In this document: one piece after another, positions 13,085 to 25,680 of the stretch
Numbering within the stretch: position 1 is the first letter of the stretch
How the letters are laid out: the number at the start of each line of letters is the position of its first letter
Assembly (NCBI GenBank): GCA_030248225.1
Contig: JASANE010009882.1
Span: 1 to 64,000, forward strand
Reading direction: 5' to 3'
DNA from: Trileptium ribeirensis
Taxonomy: Eukaryota; Nematoda; Enoplea; Enoplida; Thoracostomopsidae
DNA length: 64,000 nucleotides
The notes under the pieces: generated by a model
Database searches by the model: none
Seen by the model: only the letters and a program-made list of their open reading frames with translations
What the model was told of the DNA's origin: nothing
Position numbers and translations under genes: made by a program

Positions 13085-14100
13085 TGTCACCTAGCAGTTA
13101 CTCACGATTCACGGTGACCCACAGCTATCTGAACCAAATATATTTTACAGACCCACCGATGACCCTCGGATAAAAAGTTATTCTCTTAAAATATCAATGT
13201 TAGAACTCCTACAAAACTGATTTGCCTAATTGAAGGCCGCCAAAGTGTTTCAGTTTTGTGTTTATTGTCAAATATTAGGCAAATTGTCAGGAGTGTGAAA
13301 GATGTGTATTACTTGGAAATTTGAATCATCCTAATACAAGTATCAGGGAGTAACCGGAGTTCCGGTTCCAGCACGACCAATTTTTACCTGAATCGAAGTT
13401 CCGGTTTCAAAAAGGTGCCTCTATTTAGCTCTCTTAATTTCCCGACACACAATTTTATCACTCTATGGAACAGTTTATAGCGCTAATCAATCAAACTATT
13501 ATATTTTTACTTTTCGAAGTATATATACTCTGTAGTTCAGGATTTGTTTACTGTGCAGTTATTTAAGTTATATCTCAGCGGGTCATGCTTAGTAACTTGT
13601 GACAGACTATATTATGAAACGTGTCTGTATCAGTTAATTCTCATATTCATATAAGCCACAACATAAGAAATTTCTAGTATTACACACTGTTGAGGACTGT
13701 CCTAAATGCAACAGTAATGGGAATTAATTGATAAACTGTAATGGAACTATGAGAGCGCGGCTTCTATGTGTTCTATCCATTTGGAGTTTCGAAATTTAGT
13801 TTTCTCAGCCCTTATTAAAGGCACGAAATATAATAACACACCCGCAGTATATTAAAAGAGACAGTAGCTGTAATTTTCAGCACATATTAGTGACTTCTTG
13901 CCACAAGTGTGGAAAGCTTGGGCCCATTTGCCAAGTGAACGCATAGGGGTGTCGCGAAACTGCCAAATCTTATGAAAGCTGCCAAATGCTTCTTTTTTTA
14001 GTTAATTCTACGATACACTCAAGTGTTACATTTTGGCTTTTGATGGCGTATTTGTCACAGACCGGCGACCCTTGACACCGAGCTGAGCCCAACCGTGGGG
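13085..14100 (+). repeat. Composite dispersed repeat family C, copy 1
   Basis: Segment 13085-13400 is an inverted partner of 19400-19740: it shares GTGACCC boxes, CACAAAACTGAT, GCCGCCAAAGTGTTTC, AGGCAAATTGTCAGGAG and AGTAACCGGA. Segment 13855-14095 is a direct partner of 18870-19105: it shares GTAGCTGTAATT, ACTGCCAAATCTT, AGCTGCCA, CACGATAC-like, CACAGACyGGCG and GAGCTGAG. A GTTCCGGTTCC motif lies at 13354-13366. No coding potential. Confidence 0.6.
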
Positions 14101-15900
14101 TCATGTAAATCAGGTAAAAACAACCTTTAATTCACGCAATGTTTGTTTGGCTGTTCGGTCGACCGTAAAGATGTAAAGTTAAAATATTTATATAATAAAG
14201 AAACATCTGGAGCTAGAGGTATCCATTTTAAGTTGCACATTCATTTTGTATTGAAAATTTTGCTTTAATTTAAAATTTCATGTCATTTAGATTGTAATGA
14301 CACGATGACACGTGTATAAAATCAAGTGTAAGGTAAAGTGATTACAATAGGTAATTTTCATATTGGATTTTTAACTGCAAAATTTCCGAACTTTGTCGTT
14401 ACAAATTCAATCCATTACCTTTGACATTTTGCGCTATATCAAAAAGATCGTAATTGTGTGAAATTGAATTAACATACCGAAATTCACAAACTTGTACATA
14501 TTGTTCACAATTATCTCGCCTCTCTACCGAGGGGCGCTCCAGGATTTCCGAGCTCCTTCCAGGATTTCGGTATCTCCCCCGGTGTAAATTTTGACTTTCC
14601 TCAAGGCACCCCATGTATTTAAAGATGACACCAAAAATGATCGCCCTGACAGAAACAGTTAACAAATGACAAAACAGAACAAAATGCAATACTCATGAAA
14701 GAAAAAACCATATATAATTAAAACGAAGCGAGGTGCGTAGAAAAAAGTATTTTACATAGGTAAATAATAAATATGCAGCAAAAACAATAATATACATGTT
14801 GTAAAGGCATTAAAATCTCGAAAAATACAAGTATAAGCCCCCAGCTAATCTGGGTGTACGGCTTCCCACCCACACATCTAACCTAGAGGGAATTTTTGCC
14901 AGGTATTTCTGTTTTCCCAAGGTTGGAGCTGTGGTTCTACAGCTCAAAGACCGCAGCCTAAAATTTTAGTCTTCTGCAGATGGTAGGTTGTACAGATTAA
15001 TGTGCCAGCTTTAACTTTTGGGAGTAAAATACTGCTACTTAATTTTTAGTTTAATTGAAAATTTGGCGTTGGTTTCAAATCTCGTATCCCCAATTATTTA
15101 TTTACGTTTTAGAAAAAGGCTACGGGTTTTTAAAGGTCAGTAAAATCTTATAACATTAGCAGCGAATGAATTGTAAGCACGCAAATGCGCTGTTTCAATA
15201 TTTTGATAATGCTATGTATATAGCTAAAGTAAAAATAAATACTAAGGTCACGCTGCTTTGACTATGCTTTAATGCATTTTCATCAAATACAGAAAGTGTA
15301 CGAGAAGAGCCACCACGTTGAAATTGATTCCGCATGCGTGGAGCCATGGCAATGTGACCCACGTCCCACTGTGTCTGAGCCACCACCCACGACGACCCAC
15401 CAAAAAAACGAACCATCACCCGCCGACCTACCTTTCGTTCCTGGACTCCGCCGTCCCTTTTATAGTATATGTATATATTTGTTTTGTTCATCTACACAAC
15501 AGACCGTCAGCATCGAGGGGTCGAATAATAGTCGTGTGGTCTATCTCTATATTGCTATATAGTTAGCTTGACATGCTGGAACAACGTTTGTTCCTACATG
15601 TGTGTGTATATTCGTATATTATCGTTTTGTCTATTGCGTGTACGTTCATGCTGTAGTTGTTTGAAATACATGATAATATGCATATATATACATGATGGTA
15701 TATATGCATGCATAATACGTAAATGCTGTGTGGCGAATGACGAGTTGAGGAAACATGGAGTAGTAGTTTCCTCGCGAACCCACGGCGAACGGGACACACG
15801 GTGCGAAAAAGAACAAGAAGAAGAATAAGTAAAGCGGCCCGCGCTGGGAGAACTGTGTAGCGGTTTCGGCTGCTTCTGGGACTAGTAGTGTTGCTGCATA
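14100..15900. other. Unassigned DNA
   Basis: No repeat partner or gene is recognised. The open frames around 15195-15566 overlap on both strands in a proline/histidine-rich, low-complexity stretch and look non-coding. Confidence 0.25.
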
Positions 15901-15917
15901 AGTGTAGATTGCTAGCT

Positions 15918-16108
15918 AGCTTAGTTGTTGCAGCAGCAGTACTGTCATGGGAATGGGGACCCCGGATTAGCTGCCTGCCCAGCTAAGTCGTCGTAGGGGC
16001 AGCACTGTCATCTGGAGGGGGATCGCGAATTAGCTGAAGGACCAGCTTAGTCGCCATAGCAGCAGCAGCGCTGTCATGGTGAGGGGGACCCCGGATTAGC
16101 TGGCTGGC
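15918..16108 (+). repeat. 63-bp tandem repeat, three copies, with CAG runs
   Basis: Three units of 63, 63 and about 65 bp start near 15918, 15981 and 16044. Each has (T)TAGT-G--, GCAGCA, CTGTCAT, GG-GGGA-C, GGATTAGCTG and a final CCAGC or equivalent. Identity is moderate, so the array is old. It lies in a block rich in AGCAGC and TATATACG motifs. Confidence 0.65.
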
Positions 16109-16109
16109 A

Positions 16110-18280
16110 GGCTGCTGTTTTGCGTGCTGTTTACGTCTAGTGGTAGCCTTTGTCTAAAATTGTTTTGCAGGCGTGTTGGACCATAGAGCTGCGACGATGT
16201 TATATAAGTGTATCGTTCGCAGCAGATCACTTGGCTTGGCTACATATATTGAGTCTACCTTTGTGTAATGTGTGCATGTGTATATGTATATAGTGCACAA
16301 GACTGGTGTGTTCGTTGGCATATATACCAGTTATGTTCTTTCGATGCTCTGCATTGTCAAACAGTCAGTGGGGATGCTATTATGGATGTTGATATATACG
16401 TATATACATATGGATTTGACGATGACGATCATGGCTGTGTATCTTAGGAGAGGCCGAGCAGCGACTGCTCATGTTTCCAGTTTACGCTCGTGTATACGTT
16501 GTGCGACCATCAATGCTGTAGACGTACCGTTTGCTATTAGGTATTGAATGATAAGTCTCGGCTTGCTGCTGCTGCTACTAATGTATATATACATAGTTAT
16601 GCTTGCGTATTGTGCTTGTTTATGTTGTAGCCGTGTATATAATAGATAAGTAACACACAATAGTTGTAGTTTCGGCGACCACGTTTATACGTTTACAGTT
16701 GGTCGTTGTTGTGCACCGGTTTGGATCTCATGCGTCAGATGTAATGTACTACATATACAAAAGATGCATGTTTATTACGATATATAAATACGTATTACGT
16801 AATGTTATACAAGAGCCGCAGACGTTTAGCTTGACATTTGCTTCGAAACCTTTGTAGCGGATATCCATGTGTTTTGGTATTGTGGAATTACGTATATATA
16901 TATATAAATAAAGTGTTCTGAATAGATCTTGGTATATGCAAAAGCATATATTTATATATATTTCGATATATACCATATGTATATTTTACAACATACACAT
17001 GTGATATAGTTATATATTTTTTGATTTAGTGTGCCTCCATTAACAAGCAGTAGCAGCAGAGCAGTTGTATCAAGGTTTTTTTACAGAGTTTTGGCGTTGT
17101 CAGCGTGCTGCTCCTGCTGAAAACGATGGATATATAGATTGTTCTACATTCATCCCCGATCAACCGACGGCCAGCGGTCTGAAGTATGAAAGTGCTTTAG
17201 TGAAATGTGGTTGCGCGTGTCTTGCATACACACGTACGCGAGTCATGCTTAATTTGAACGCTCATGTGTACAATGTGTAACAATATATATGTATATAATA
17301 TAGATATAGGCTATAAAAGGCATACGGTTTTCTGATAGCAGCAGCTGCTGCAATCGACTAGAGTGTAGCGCGCTGTCTGTTTGAGTTAGCTGCTGCGGTA
17401 AAGTATGTACGCACAAGCACTAGTTAGTAGTCGATCGGTCGGGTTGTTGTATAAGCTATAACAACGCACAAAGTCAGTCGGAGACGTGCCCGGACCTTAC
17501 GGATGGCGAATGCTGCTGTTCTAGGAGAGAGACTATTATTATTCTTTGTCGAGCAACCAAGAAGTAGGGTATGTAGTTTACACATATAATGTTGGAGGAA
17601 TGTTATGGTAATAATATGTGACTCGTTTATTGTTATTATACGTATGCATATATATATATATATGTATGTATTAATATGTGTAATACATTGCCAGATTATA
17701 TGCGTATGAATATGAACACGCGCGTGCAGCATTCATGGATGCATGCGAGAATGATGTTTCAGACGTTGGTCCGTCGGTGGGTTGTAGAACAATAAACGAT
17801 ATTCAGCAGAGTTTTACTGAGTGGTGCCTTAAAGTGAGACAGGGTTTTCGATCATGTTTTGTTGTGCCTGTATTTATTAGTATTATTACTATATGTTTTA
17901 TAGTACGTATAATATGTATATTATCATGTCTTGTTATTGTCGGTATATATAGCTTAAGCGAAAAATGCGATGAAACGTAAATGTGACATAGGTAGTAGCC
18001 GATGTAGCGCTGGAGTGATGAGATAACACACACACGCCCATAGCCAAACAGTGGCTTTGTTGTAGCCGGCTATCGCATAACAAACAAGCGGCGGCCAGCG
18101 GAATGAACAAAGGGATCGGTCGACAGAGCAGTGTTTTCAATGTTTGTTTCATAGAGGCTTGATTTGTTACTCTACTCGGCTACTAACTAACGTACGTTAA
18201 CCCTGTTCTACATTTGTGCACGTGTAACAGTGCTTATTTGCTTAACAGCTGTTCCAAGGGTCTTATTGTAGAACTTGGGA
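16110..18280. other. TA/CAG-rich block with TATA-box-like sites and a small membrane-type open frame
   Basis: TATATAAG (16200) and CTATAAAAGGC (17310) are good TATA-box matches, each followed about 20-50 nt later by CAGCAG-rich sequence. Many TATACGTATA-type runs are present, including an alternating TA tract at 17649-17662. An open frame at 17735-17980 encodes 81 residues with a polar N-terminus and a strongly hydrophobic stretch (about residues 43-74) that could form one or two membrane spans. I recognise no family and cannot show that any of this is transcribed. Confidence 0.25.
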
Positions 18281-18287
18281 AATGTCT

Positions 18288-18336
18288 ATGTTAAAATGGA
18301 ACTACTGAAAACAGTTCAGTAGTTCCATTTTAACAT
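18288..18336. repeat. Perfect 22-bp-stem hairpin
   Basis: Bases 18288-18309 are the exact reverse complement of 18315-18336, separated by a five-base loop (AACAG). The arm reads ATGTTAAAATGGAACTACTG then AA. Such a perfect stem is improbable by chance and must be recent or maintained. Confidence 0.9.
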
Positions 18337-18539
18337 TGCCGGTATAACATTGGGTTTTATGCAAGAAATTTTGTACCAATCGCGTATTTATAATGTATTT
18401 TAACAACACTGACAGCGAGTAAACGGGACTGGAATTGTTATTTTTGCCGGATCCCCAACCGAAACAAGAACCTGGTCTTAGGAATAAGGCAAAATAAAAC
18501 GAAGTATTCCGGGCTACTTGTTTGTTGGGGATGAACGAA

Positions 18540-18640
18540 CGCCATATTTAACTGGTTAAACAAGTTGGTTTCATTGTTGTAAACGCACATTGGGTTTGCC
18601 ATTATTCCTCTGAGGTGATGTATGGCGGTATAAATTCTAA
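18540..18640 (+). repeat. Dispersed repeat family D, partial copy 2
   Basis: TTTAACTGGTTAAACAAGTT, then GGTTTCATTG and ATTGGGTTTGCC, followed by GAGGTGATG. This matches the second half of 3780-4010 and 25870-25920. Confidence 0.5.
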
Positions 18641-18689
18641 AATTCGTAACAAAATTGTGGAATTTTGCTATTTTTCAAATAGAAAGCAA

Positions 18690-18850
18690 AAAGAATAAGT
18701 GTTTAGCAAAAAATATAAATTTAGCGAAATTGATAAATTTTAAATTTAGTTAAACATAGGAGGTTTCGGCTGATTTGGGGGTACAAAGGGAAAATCTCAT
18801 GGCCATGACGGATTTGAGAAGTTCGCCTCTTCTCGGCTGGGCACAGGCAG
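18690..18850 (+). mobile_element. TIR MITE, family M, partial copy
   Basis: Matches the right half of family M: AAATTTAGTTAAACATAGGA, GGTTTCGGCTGATTTGGGGG, GGAAAATCTCATGGCCATG, then GGGCACAGGCAGGC. The left half is absent. Confidence 0.5.
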
Positions 18851-18869
18851 GCTATATACATTAGGAGGA

Positions 18870-19740
18870 CCAGTGGCTGTAATTCATAGCACAAAACGGT
18901 TTCTTTTCTCAGGCGCGGAAAAGCTGAGGCTTATTGGTAAATGGAGGCATAGAGGATGTTGACAGACTGCCAAATCTTGTGGCAGCTGCCAGATTTGTTT
19001 CCAGTTATATATAATTTCACGATACAGGTGACAGTGCTTGTTACACGCCTTTCGATCGTGAAATTTTCACAGACTGGCGTAGTCTAACTCATGAGCTGAG
19101 AAATTTTGAAAACAAGCAAGAGAAAAAAGAAAATCTTTTGGTTTCATGATGCCAGAAAATTTGCTCTTACTTCCAGGAGGATCTTTTCTAGTCATGCGGA
19201 ATTTGTTATTGTTGCTGATAACATAACAGCGTCAGCAGTAACATTTGAAATTATTGAAGCACAACTTTCAACAAAATTACAAATAAAAAAAACATTATTT
19301 TATAATGCCCTACTACTTTCCTAATTGGCTGCTTTTGACATAAGTATAATTGCACATCCCAAAAATCAAGAAGCTTATCGGGAGACTTCTTTTTATTTTA
19401 CCTGGTTCCGGTTCCAGAAAAAAATTGAACTTCCGTTCCGGCTAATTTTGGTTCCGGTTACTCATACGCCTTTATTTGGATGATTGGAATTTGCAAGTAA
19501 CAAACAGTTTTCACAGCTCAGTGCTCCTGACAATTTGCCTTTGCGACAATGATAACAAAACCGAAACACTTTGGCGGACTTCAAATAAAAACATCAGTTT
19601 TGTGGAAGTACTTAATTGATATTTTAGGTGGGTCACTATTTATCCGTGGGTCGTCGGTGTGGCTGTAAATATTGTGGGTCTAGATACCTATGGGTCACCT
19701 TTTTCATGGGTCACTGCTAAGTTATCAAGATTCTCAGTTC
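18870..19740. repeat. Composite dispersed repeat family C, copy 2
   Basis: 18870-19105 aligns directly with 13855-14095, while 19400-19740 aligns as a reverse complement with 13085-13400. The two modules therefore occur in both places but in different relative orientation. GTTCCGGTTCC-type motifs lie at 19404 and 19450. The open frame 19106-19324 between the modules has no recognisable features. Confidence 0.6.
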
Positions 19741-22280
19741 TCATGTTTCCTATGCCGCTTTCTACCTAGCGGAAGAAAATCGATGGATAGCTAAAAACCT
19801 GGGCCGCAGCAAGGACAGCAGACCTTGTAACTGCAAACGGACCTGCTGTTGACGACCTGCAGCGCTGAAATCACGAGGGGCTCACTGTTTCAATAAACGC
19901 TTGCTCAAGACCGACATGCATGACCTGTAATGTCTCAAAAAATGCCGGCTTAGCTTACTACGGGTGAATGCTTTTTCAAATACAAGCAAGTACTGTTATG
20001 TGACGTATGTCCATTTTATGTGTCGGAGTACTAAATACTGATTCAAAGGTACTAGATTGAACAAAAAGACAGAAAATATTATGTTATTATTTTATACAAA
20101 TAAAACCAAGAATATTGGTTCTTTTATGATTTAGTTGGATATATAACTAATATTGACTAGGAAACGGAAAAGGTTTATTACAAATTTGGTCATACACACA
20201 TCGAAAAGATACACACCTTCTATTTCAGAAAAAAATGGAATTGTTTCACTTTCCTTATGTTTACAAAAGAACGTCACATGGATGCAGTGACTCCGCTACG
20301 ACCCCCCCTCTCTCTCTCTCTAGTCTCCGTTATCACCGAAAGGGTAGTGGACTTCCAGGGGCCACGTCTGTTGGATCATTTGGGGGAAAATAAACGTCGG
20401 ATTAAAAGAAAATTATATGTGAGCCTCAAATAACTACCTTGGCTGGGGCCCGTTGGTGGATAGCTGCCCCAGTTGTTTGACCCATTTATGAAACTACGGT
20501 TTTTGATTAATTTGAACTATATAATTCAGCAGAGGATGGCTTCCTTAGAAGTGGCTAGTTCGGAAACGTCATCGTAACAAGCAATTCTGTTTCTTATTGC
20601 TGCAAACATGTCTAGCGCTAGTGTACGTATATTGCGTTAACCACTATTTTGCGTTTTTGCAACTACTGTAAATACGCCAGAACCTTGCAGTAGTCATTAG
20701 GCGCAGATTAGCTGAGCTGGCTCTGTTTCCCTCCGTTGCGCCAATAACTGTTATGATAGTGAACTCGGGGTATTTTCCTTTAGAACCCCAGCCCGATTTC
20801 TTTAATTGTGAAGATACAGCTATAATTTTGGTATTATCCTAGTCAGCTCGATAAGACAGTTCCGAAAATATTCATTTCGGCGATATTTATGACATTTTAT
20901 ACAATTTGTTAGATTACCAATGGTATCTACTGAAATTTTCGCAAAATTTTTCTCTCGATAAATACATATTTCATATAAACTGTTTGAAGCACACAGCAAA
21001 CGATAAGAGCAAAATGGTACCAAAATCAGACGCTCTGTTTGCTGTGCAACGAATTACGATCGTTTAGGTGATTATTATATAGAACTGTGTGCGATAATGT
21101 GCATAGTAAACTTTTTAAGTTACGCTGTCGACGAATCAAGTTGATTTTGACACCAGGAACCTTATCGTCATTGTGGCTCTAAGTATATAAAATAATAAAT
21201 GTGAACATTTATCGGCTAAAATTTTCAGACCATTTGTAACCGAAACGAAAAAATTATCGTAAATGTGGCCAGAATGGATATTTTCTAAAGTCGAATGATA
21301 GCAAAATTATATATCGCTATGCATTAAAAATGACGAATTAGGGGAGGGGGGGGGTTGGTGGATTCTAAAGGAAAACGCGAATTTGGGTTGAGCTAAAACT
21401 AATTTGGTAGGCTGTGAAATAATATATAGATACGTATTGTGATATAAATGGTGGTATAGGAAATTTTTTTTGTTAATGACAGCCATAACTCATCGCATGT
21501 CAATGAATTTTCGAAAACCTTTTAAGTAATTGACCGTAGATTGTCTATTATTTTGTAAAACGCTAAATCTCACGCCATTTTCTGGCTCAATCTCGGATTG
21601 GAATGGCGCTGAGTTAACGCTCTTATTGCGGTTATATATATATATATGGGTTGATCCCCTTGAGGTGCTGAAAATGGACATAGTGGCCCAGTCAGGCTTT
21701 TGTACCCCATATTCCATGTGGCCTATGATTTGTCGGTTTATACGGTTGAAGCCTATAATGTTAAACGTGGCTCTAAATATCCTGAGTTTGTCCACTCATT
21801 TGACTGTTACATTTCGTATGTGCTATTTCCATATGAGTAGGAACTGCAACGACCCATGCTTTTTACTTGTACTGAAAACGAAACTGAATATTGTTCTTAA
21901 TGTAGTATGAGATTTATTATTGCCATTTCAGGAGTTTTGTGTGGGTTGCAAAGCTCAATTTGGGGGCGGGCGGGATTCAAGTCAAATCAGAGGGCTCCCA
22001 ATTGAAAAAGGGGACTGAAAAACGCGAAAAAGCATGAATAGCAGATTCACGGTAAATATAGGATAATAATGCACATTATACAGTGAAGCATTGTGTAATG
22101 ACTGCAATTTAAATGTTTTAGCACCAAAATGTTTTACCACAGGACATTGTTTTTAGATATTTTTAGTTCCATAAAACAGTGGCACATTTTTTGCCCTCGT
22201 AGAGAAAAATTGGCCTATTTCTAAATGTGCATAAAAGTGCTTGGGTGCTGAACTGGGGGCACCTTTGGAAAGTCGAAATA
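19740..22280. other. Unassigned DNA with simple repeats
   Basis: A (CT)n tract lies at about 20306-20322, a G-rich run at 21340-21356 and a TATATA run at 21633-21647. No gene recognised. The opposing open frames at 21490-21910 overlap almost fully and show no domain. Confidence 0.3.
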
Positions 22281-22289
22281 ACTAGCGGT

Positions 22290-23221
22290 TTCCCTCCGTT
22301 GGGAAGCCATGTTGAGCGTTGTACAGCCAATTTCGCCATTGTTTCCCATCGATGCGCGTGCTATATCCTACATATTTATATTGCGTATATATAGTAAAAT
22401 GACAAATGCCGATGCCTCTTTTTTGTTTTCGATTAAGGCTCCAGTTCTGGATTTATGGGGTTTGACGTACTTGGGCATGGCGTCCCAATGGTTCCTCGAC
22501 CCAAAGTTAGAAAATTTGTTCTGACGTCCTGGACGGCTGAAAAATTTTAATTGGAGGTTCTTGGGCATTGGAAACTCATTGCCGGTGTTGGTTTTACTCT
22601 GCGACTCATGGTTCTATGGATACGGGGGTATGACACCCACATGATTCGGGGTCAGAGGTCAAAATGAGGGTTTTTACCTCGTTTTGGTACTCTTCACGGA
22701 AGCAAGGTTATTTTTATCTTAACTTTCGATTTTTTCTCTGGTTTGTTTTATTTTATAGTTATTTGATAACTGCCGATGTCTCTATTATTGTTTTTCGATT
22801 AGTTGCGGGGTTTGAGGTATAGCACCCTCATGGTTCTTCGACCCAAAATTAGAAAATTTATGACGTCCTGGGCGGCTGAAAAGTTTCACTTGGAGTTTTC
22901 AGGCATGGCAAACTCATCGCTAGTGTTGATTTTGCTCTGCGATCCATGGTTCAATGGGTACGCGGTTATGGCACCGCTATGGTTCATCAACCCAAATTCC
23001 TAATTTTACTGTTACGTTCTGGGAGGCTGAAAGATTGCACTTGGGAGTTTTGGGGCGTGGGAAACTTATGGCCTGTGTTAGTTTTGTTCTAGCTTGTGCA
23101 GAATTGAGTGATATCCCCATATATCATATAGACGTATGCTATCGAGAGCTGATTGGCTGCGTACGTAAAAGGCGGTGTAGCTACGCTTCACTATGTTCTG
23201 CGATCTCGATAGAGTTACTAG
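22290..23221 (+). repeat. Element H3 with ~360-bp internal repeats, copy 1
   Basis: Repeated landmarks are AGTAAAATGA.AAATGCCGAT (22394; a related block at 22755), TTCCTCGACCCAAA, GACGTCCTGGGCGGCTGAAA (22861) and CTTATGGCCTGTGTTAG. The right end holds CTATCGAGA (23139-23147) and its exact inverse TCTCGATAG (23204-23212), then GTTACTAG followed by T. The same module ends the copy at 40.72 kb, and a decayed version ends the one at 42.37 kb. No coding capacity. Confidence 0.65.
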
Positions 23222-23735
23222 TATATATACAATATTTGATTTTAGCTAAAAAAATTCTATACTACAGTACGAACAAATAATTTATACGATTTACATACGT
23301 TTACAATGTTACAAAGGATATCTTAAGATATATATATAATACGAATAAAATCTTTATTATTAGGATTTTACTTACGTAGCGGTAGTAGGAATGTTATTGC
23401 TTCAAAGGAACGACGTATTGCAAGCGAAAAATAGGCTCAAGGTAAGAACGATTTTTTACAGTTTGTTCTGAGTCAACTTCATTTTCGAGTAAGCTATTTG
23501 CTATTCGAAATTGGCGAAAGAAAGCTGGGTTCTGAGTCACAATTTTCAGTAGACCCGAGTTCCGGCGTGCTTTTGGCAGTAGGAAAGATCAGAAACACTT
23601 TGTGCCCATAGTTCATTGCTGAGTAGGTGAGTAGGGAGCTAGCACTAATGAACTACGAAAGCACTACAAACTTTGGTAGCCAGAGCTGAGACAACTGTAT
23701 TTATGTCATTGCATCGTTTTCTCGAACGTATCATC
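23222..23735. other. Unassigned DNA
   Basis: AT-rich spacer between element H3 and the 23.7-kb tandem repeat. Nothing recognised. Confidence 0.25.
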
Positions 23736-23736
23736 C

Positions 23737-24118
23737 GATTTATGCTCTGAACTAATCGTGACTCCACCCAGATCTTTGATTGGGGGTAAGAAAAGAAGAC
23801 GGAATTAGCAATAAGAAACTCTGGGGAGGAGTATGATTCTTAGAATTTCGCAAGTTCTACAACCAAAAATTCTGCGTAGAAATTCGATTTATGCTCTGAA
23901 CTAATCGTGACTGCACCCAGATCTTGATTGGGGTAAGAAAAGAAGATGAAATTAGCAATAAGAAACTCTGATTGGGGTAAGAAAAGAAGACGAAATTAGC
24001 AATAAGAAACTCTGATTGGGGTAAGAAAAGAAGACGAAATTAGCAATAAGAAAGTCTGGGAAGAAGTACGATTCTTAGAATTTCCCAAGTACTACAACCA
24101 AAAATTCTGCGTAGAAAT
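23737..24118 (+). repeat. Nested tandem repeat (about 150-bp unit with 44-bp inner unit)
   Basis: The phrase from GATTTATGCTCTGAACTAAT to ATTCTGCGTAGAAATT occurs twice (about 23737-23883 and 23886-24118). In the second copy the inner 44-bp unit beginning GATTGGGGTAAGAAAAGAAG is repeated three times (about 23932-24056) and is nearly identical between units, so this expansion is recent. Confidence 0.85.
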
Positions 24119-24239
24119 TAGTGTTCATGGTTTATTATATGTCAAAAAAATTATAACGTCTGAAACTGATAAAACAATAAGGAGCAAAATATTAGTAAGA
24201 TTGAGCTGTTATGGGTGTCTATATCTGGGCATTATGGGA

Positions 24240-24680
24240 TTACTCCCGGACGGCTCGGACCGACCCCTAAGCTATATTTACACCACTCCCCTCTGGGCTC
24301 TCCATTCGCTGAAAATTTTGCCAGGGGCATGAACCAGGGGGCGCCCGATTTTGCCACGGGGCATTTTGCCAAGAGAAAATCGGTTAGAAAATTGTGTCAG
24401 AAACACTGCCAAAACGCTTTTGATGGAGAGAAAAAGCGATTTTGAAGCAAGTTTGGACAAAATTTACGAATTTTTTGCTTCAGAACAGAATTTTAGAACA
24501 AATTTTAATCATCTTTTTTGTACTGTGGACCGATTGAAAACAAAATATTTCCCAAGAGGCGGTGAACCCGAGGGAGCCCAAAATTTTGCCAGGGGCATGA
24601 ACCGGGGGGGGGCACCTGTTCTGAACCAGGGGGAACCGAAAAATGCCAGGACCTCCCCCCACCCTCCCCCTCAATTTGGA
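24240..24680 (+). repeat. GC-rich repeat with duplicated segment
   Basis: AAAATTTTGCCAGGGGCATG followed by AACC.GGGGG occurs at about 24311 and 24580 in the same orientation. A variant GATTTTGCCACGGGGCAT lies at 24350. The C-rich tract at 24653-24671 and GGGGGG runs add to it. Possibly the two ends of one diverged element; ends not resolved. Confidence 0.45.
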
Positions 24681-24759
24681 TTGCAAGCTCCTGATGCAGC
24701 ACACCACAGAATATGTGAACAGGAACATTTGGACAAGAAATATTTAACAATTATAAGGT

Positions 24760-25680
24760 AATTATGCAAATTATGAACAATTTCTGTGTTTCCAAAAAGC
24801 TGCCTGTACCATCTAAACGCTTCGTTACCTACGGACCTTAAACAGCGGTGAAGTAATGTTTGTTGTTTATGTAGAAAAAGTACACACAAACAGTGTTGAG
24901 CATTAAATAAAGCCCATGGTGTCCTCAAAATTACAACTATTGCTTTTCTGTCGTATATCAGTTTTTATTAGAAGATGGATTAAGCATACGTCATATTGTG
25001 GCGTATAATTGTTTAATATTAATATTTTCAACTTTATTTGAAGAGCGATGTTATAAATTTGCGGATATATATAGCTTAAACAGTTTATTTTATGGATAAA
25101 TTTAGAACAACATTTTAGTTTTGTATTGTTGTTAAGTATAAACAGCGACATGATTCTGTTAGCTTTTATTTGCAGCTGTCTGAGGATTTATTCGAATGGG
25201 ACTATTTTTAAAAAATTCACGGTCGGCTAGACTTCATACACATTAAGATGTGTAAATATTTTTGATGTTCATGGATAATCGTGCATATCGTAGTCTTGTG
25301 CAGACCACAAAGTTTTAACAGCGGATTTGAAGTATCTTTTTGAGGTCCGGTAGGTCTTCAAAATGTACGCAGTGTGTAACTTTACATATTGATGTTTTTT
25401 CACATTTTTATGCTTGTCAACTAAAGGCGACGAAGTAAAATAATTCATATGTATCGAGCGGAGTTTCCCTCGTATATCGTCTATTTGGTAAGAAATTATT
25501 TTTTTCCGCCTGTTCGTCGTGTAACTCTACCGTGTTTATGGATTTTCGCAATTTTTTATTCGACTCGGACTGAAATATAGTTGTGCACATAGCTTTCTAT
25601 TTTCGCTGCTTCCATAATTTCCTAACTAAATTTTCAGAAAACCGACACGAATGGGAGAGTTTAATTTTGGAATTTTGGTC
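24760..25680. other. Unassigned DNA
   Basis: No gene or repeat partner recognised. Confidence 0.25.

Noticed and set aside
24351..24761. 136-codon frame over a GC-rich repeat
   Set aside because: Runs through G/C homopolymers and a direct repeat; low complexity, frames open on both strands.
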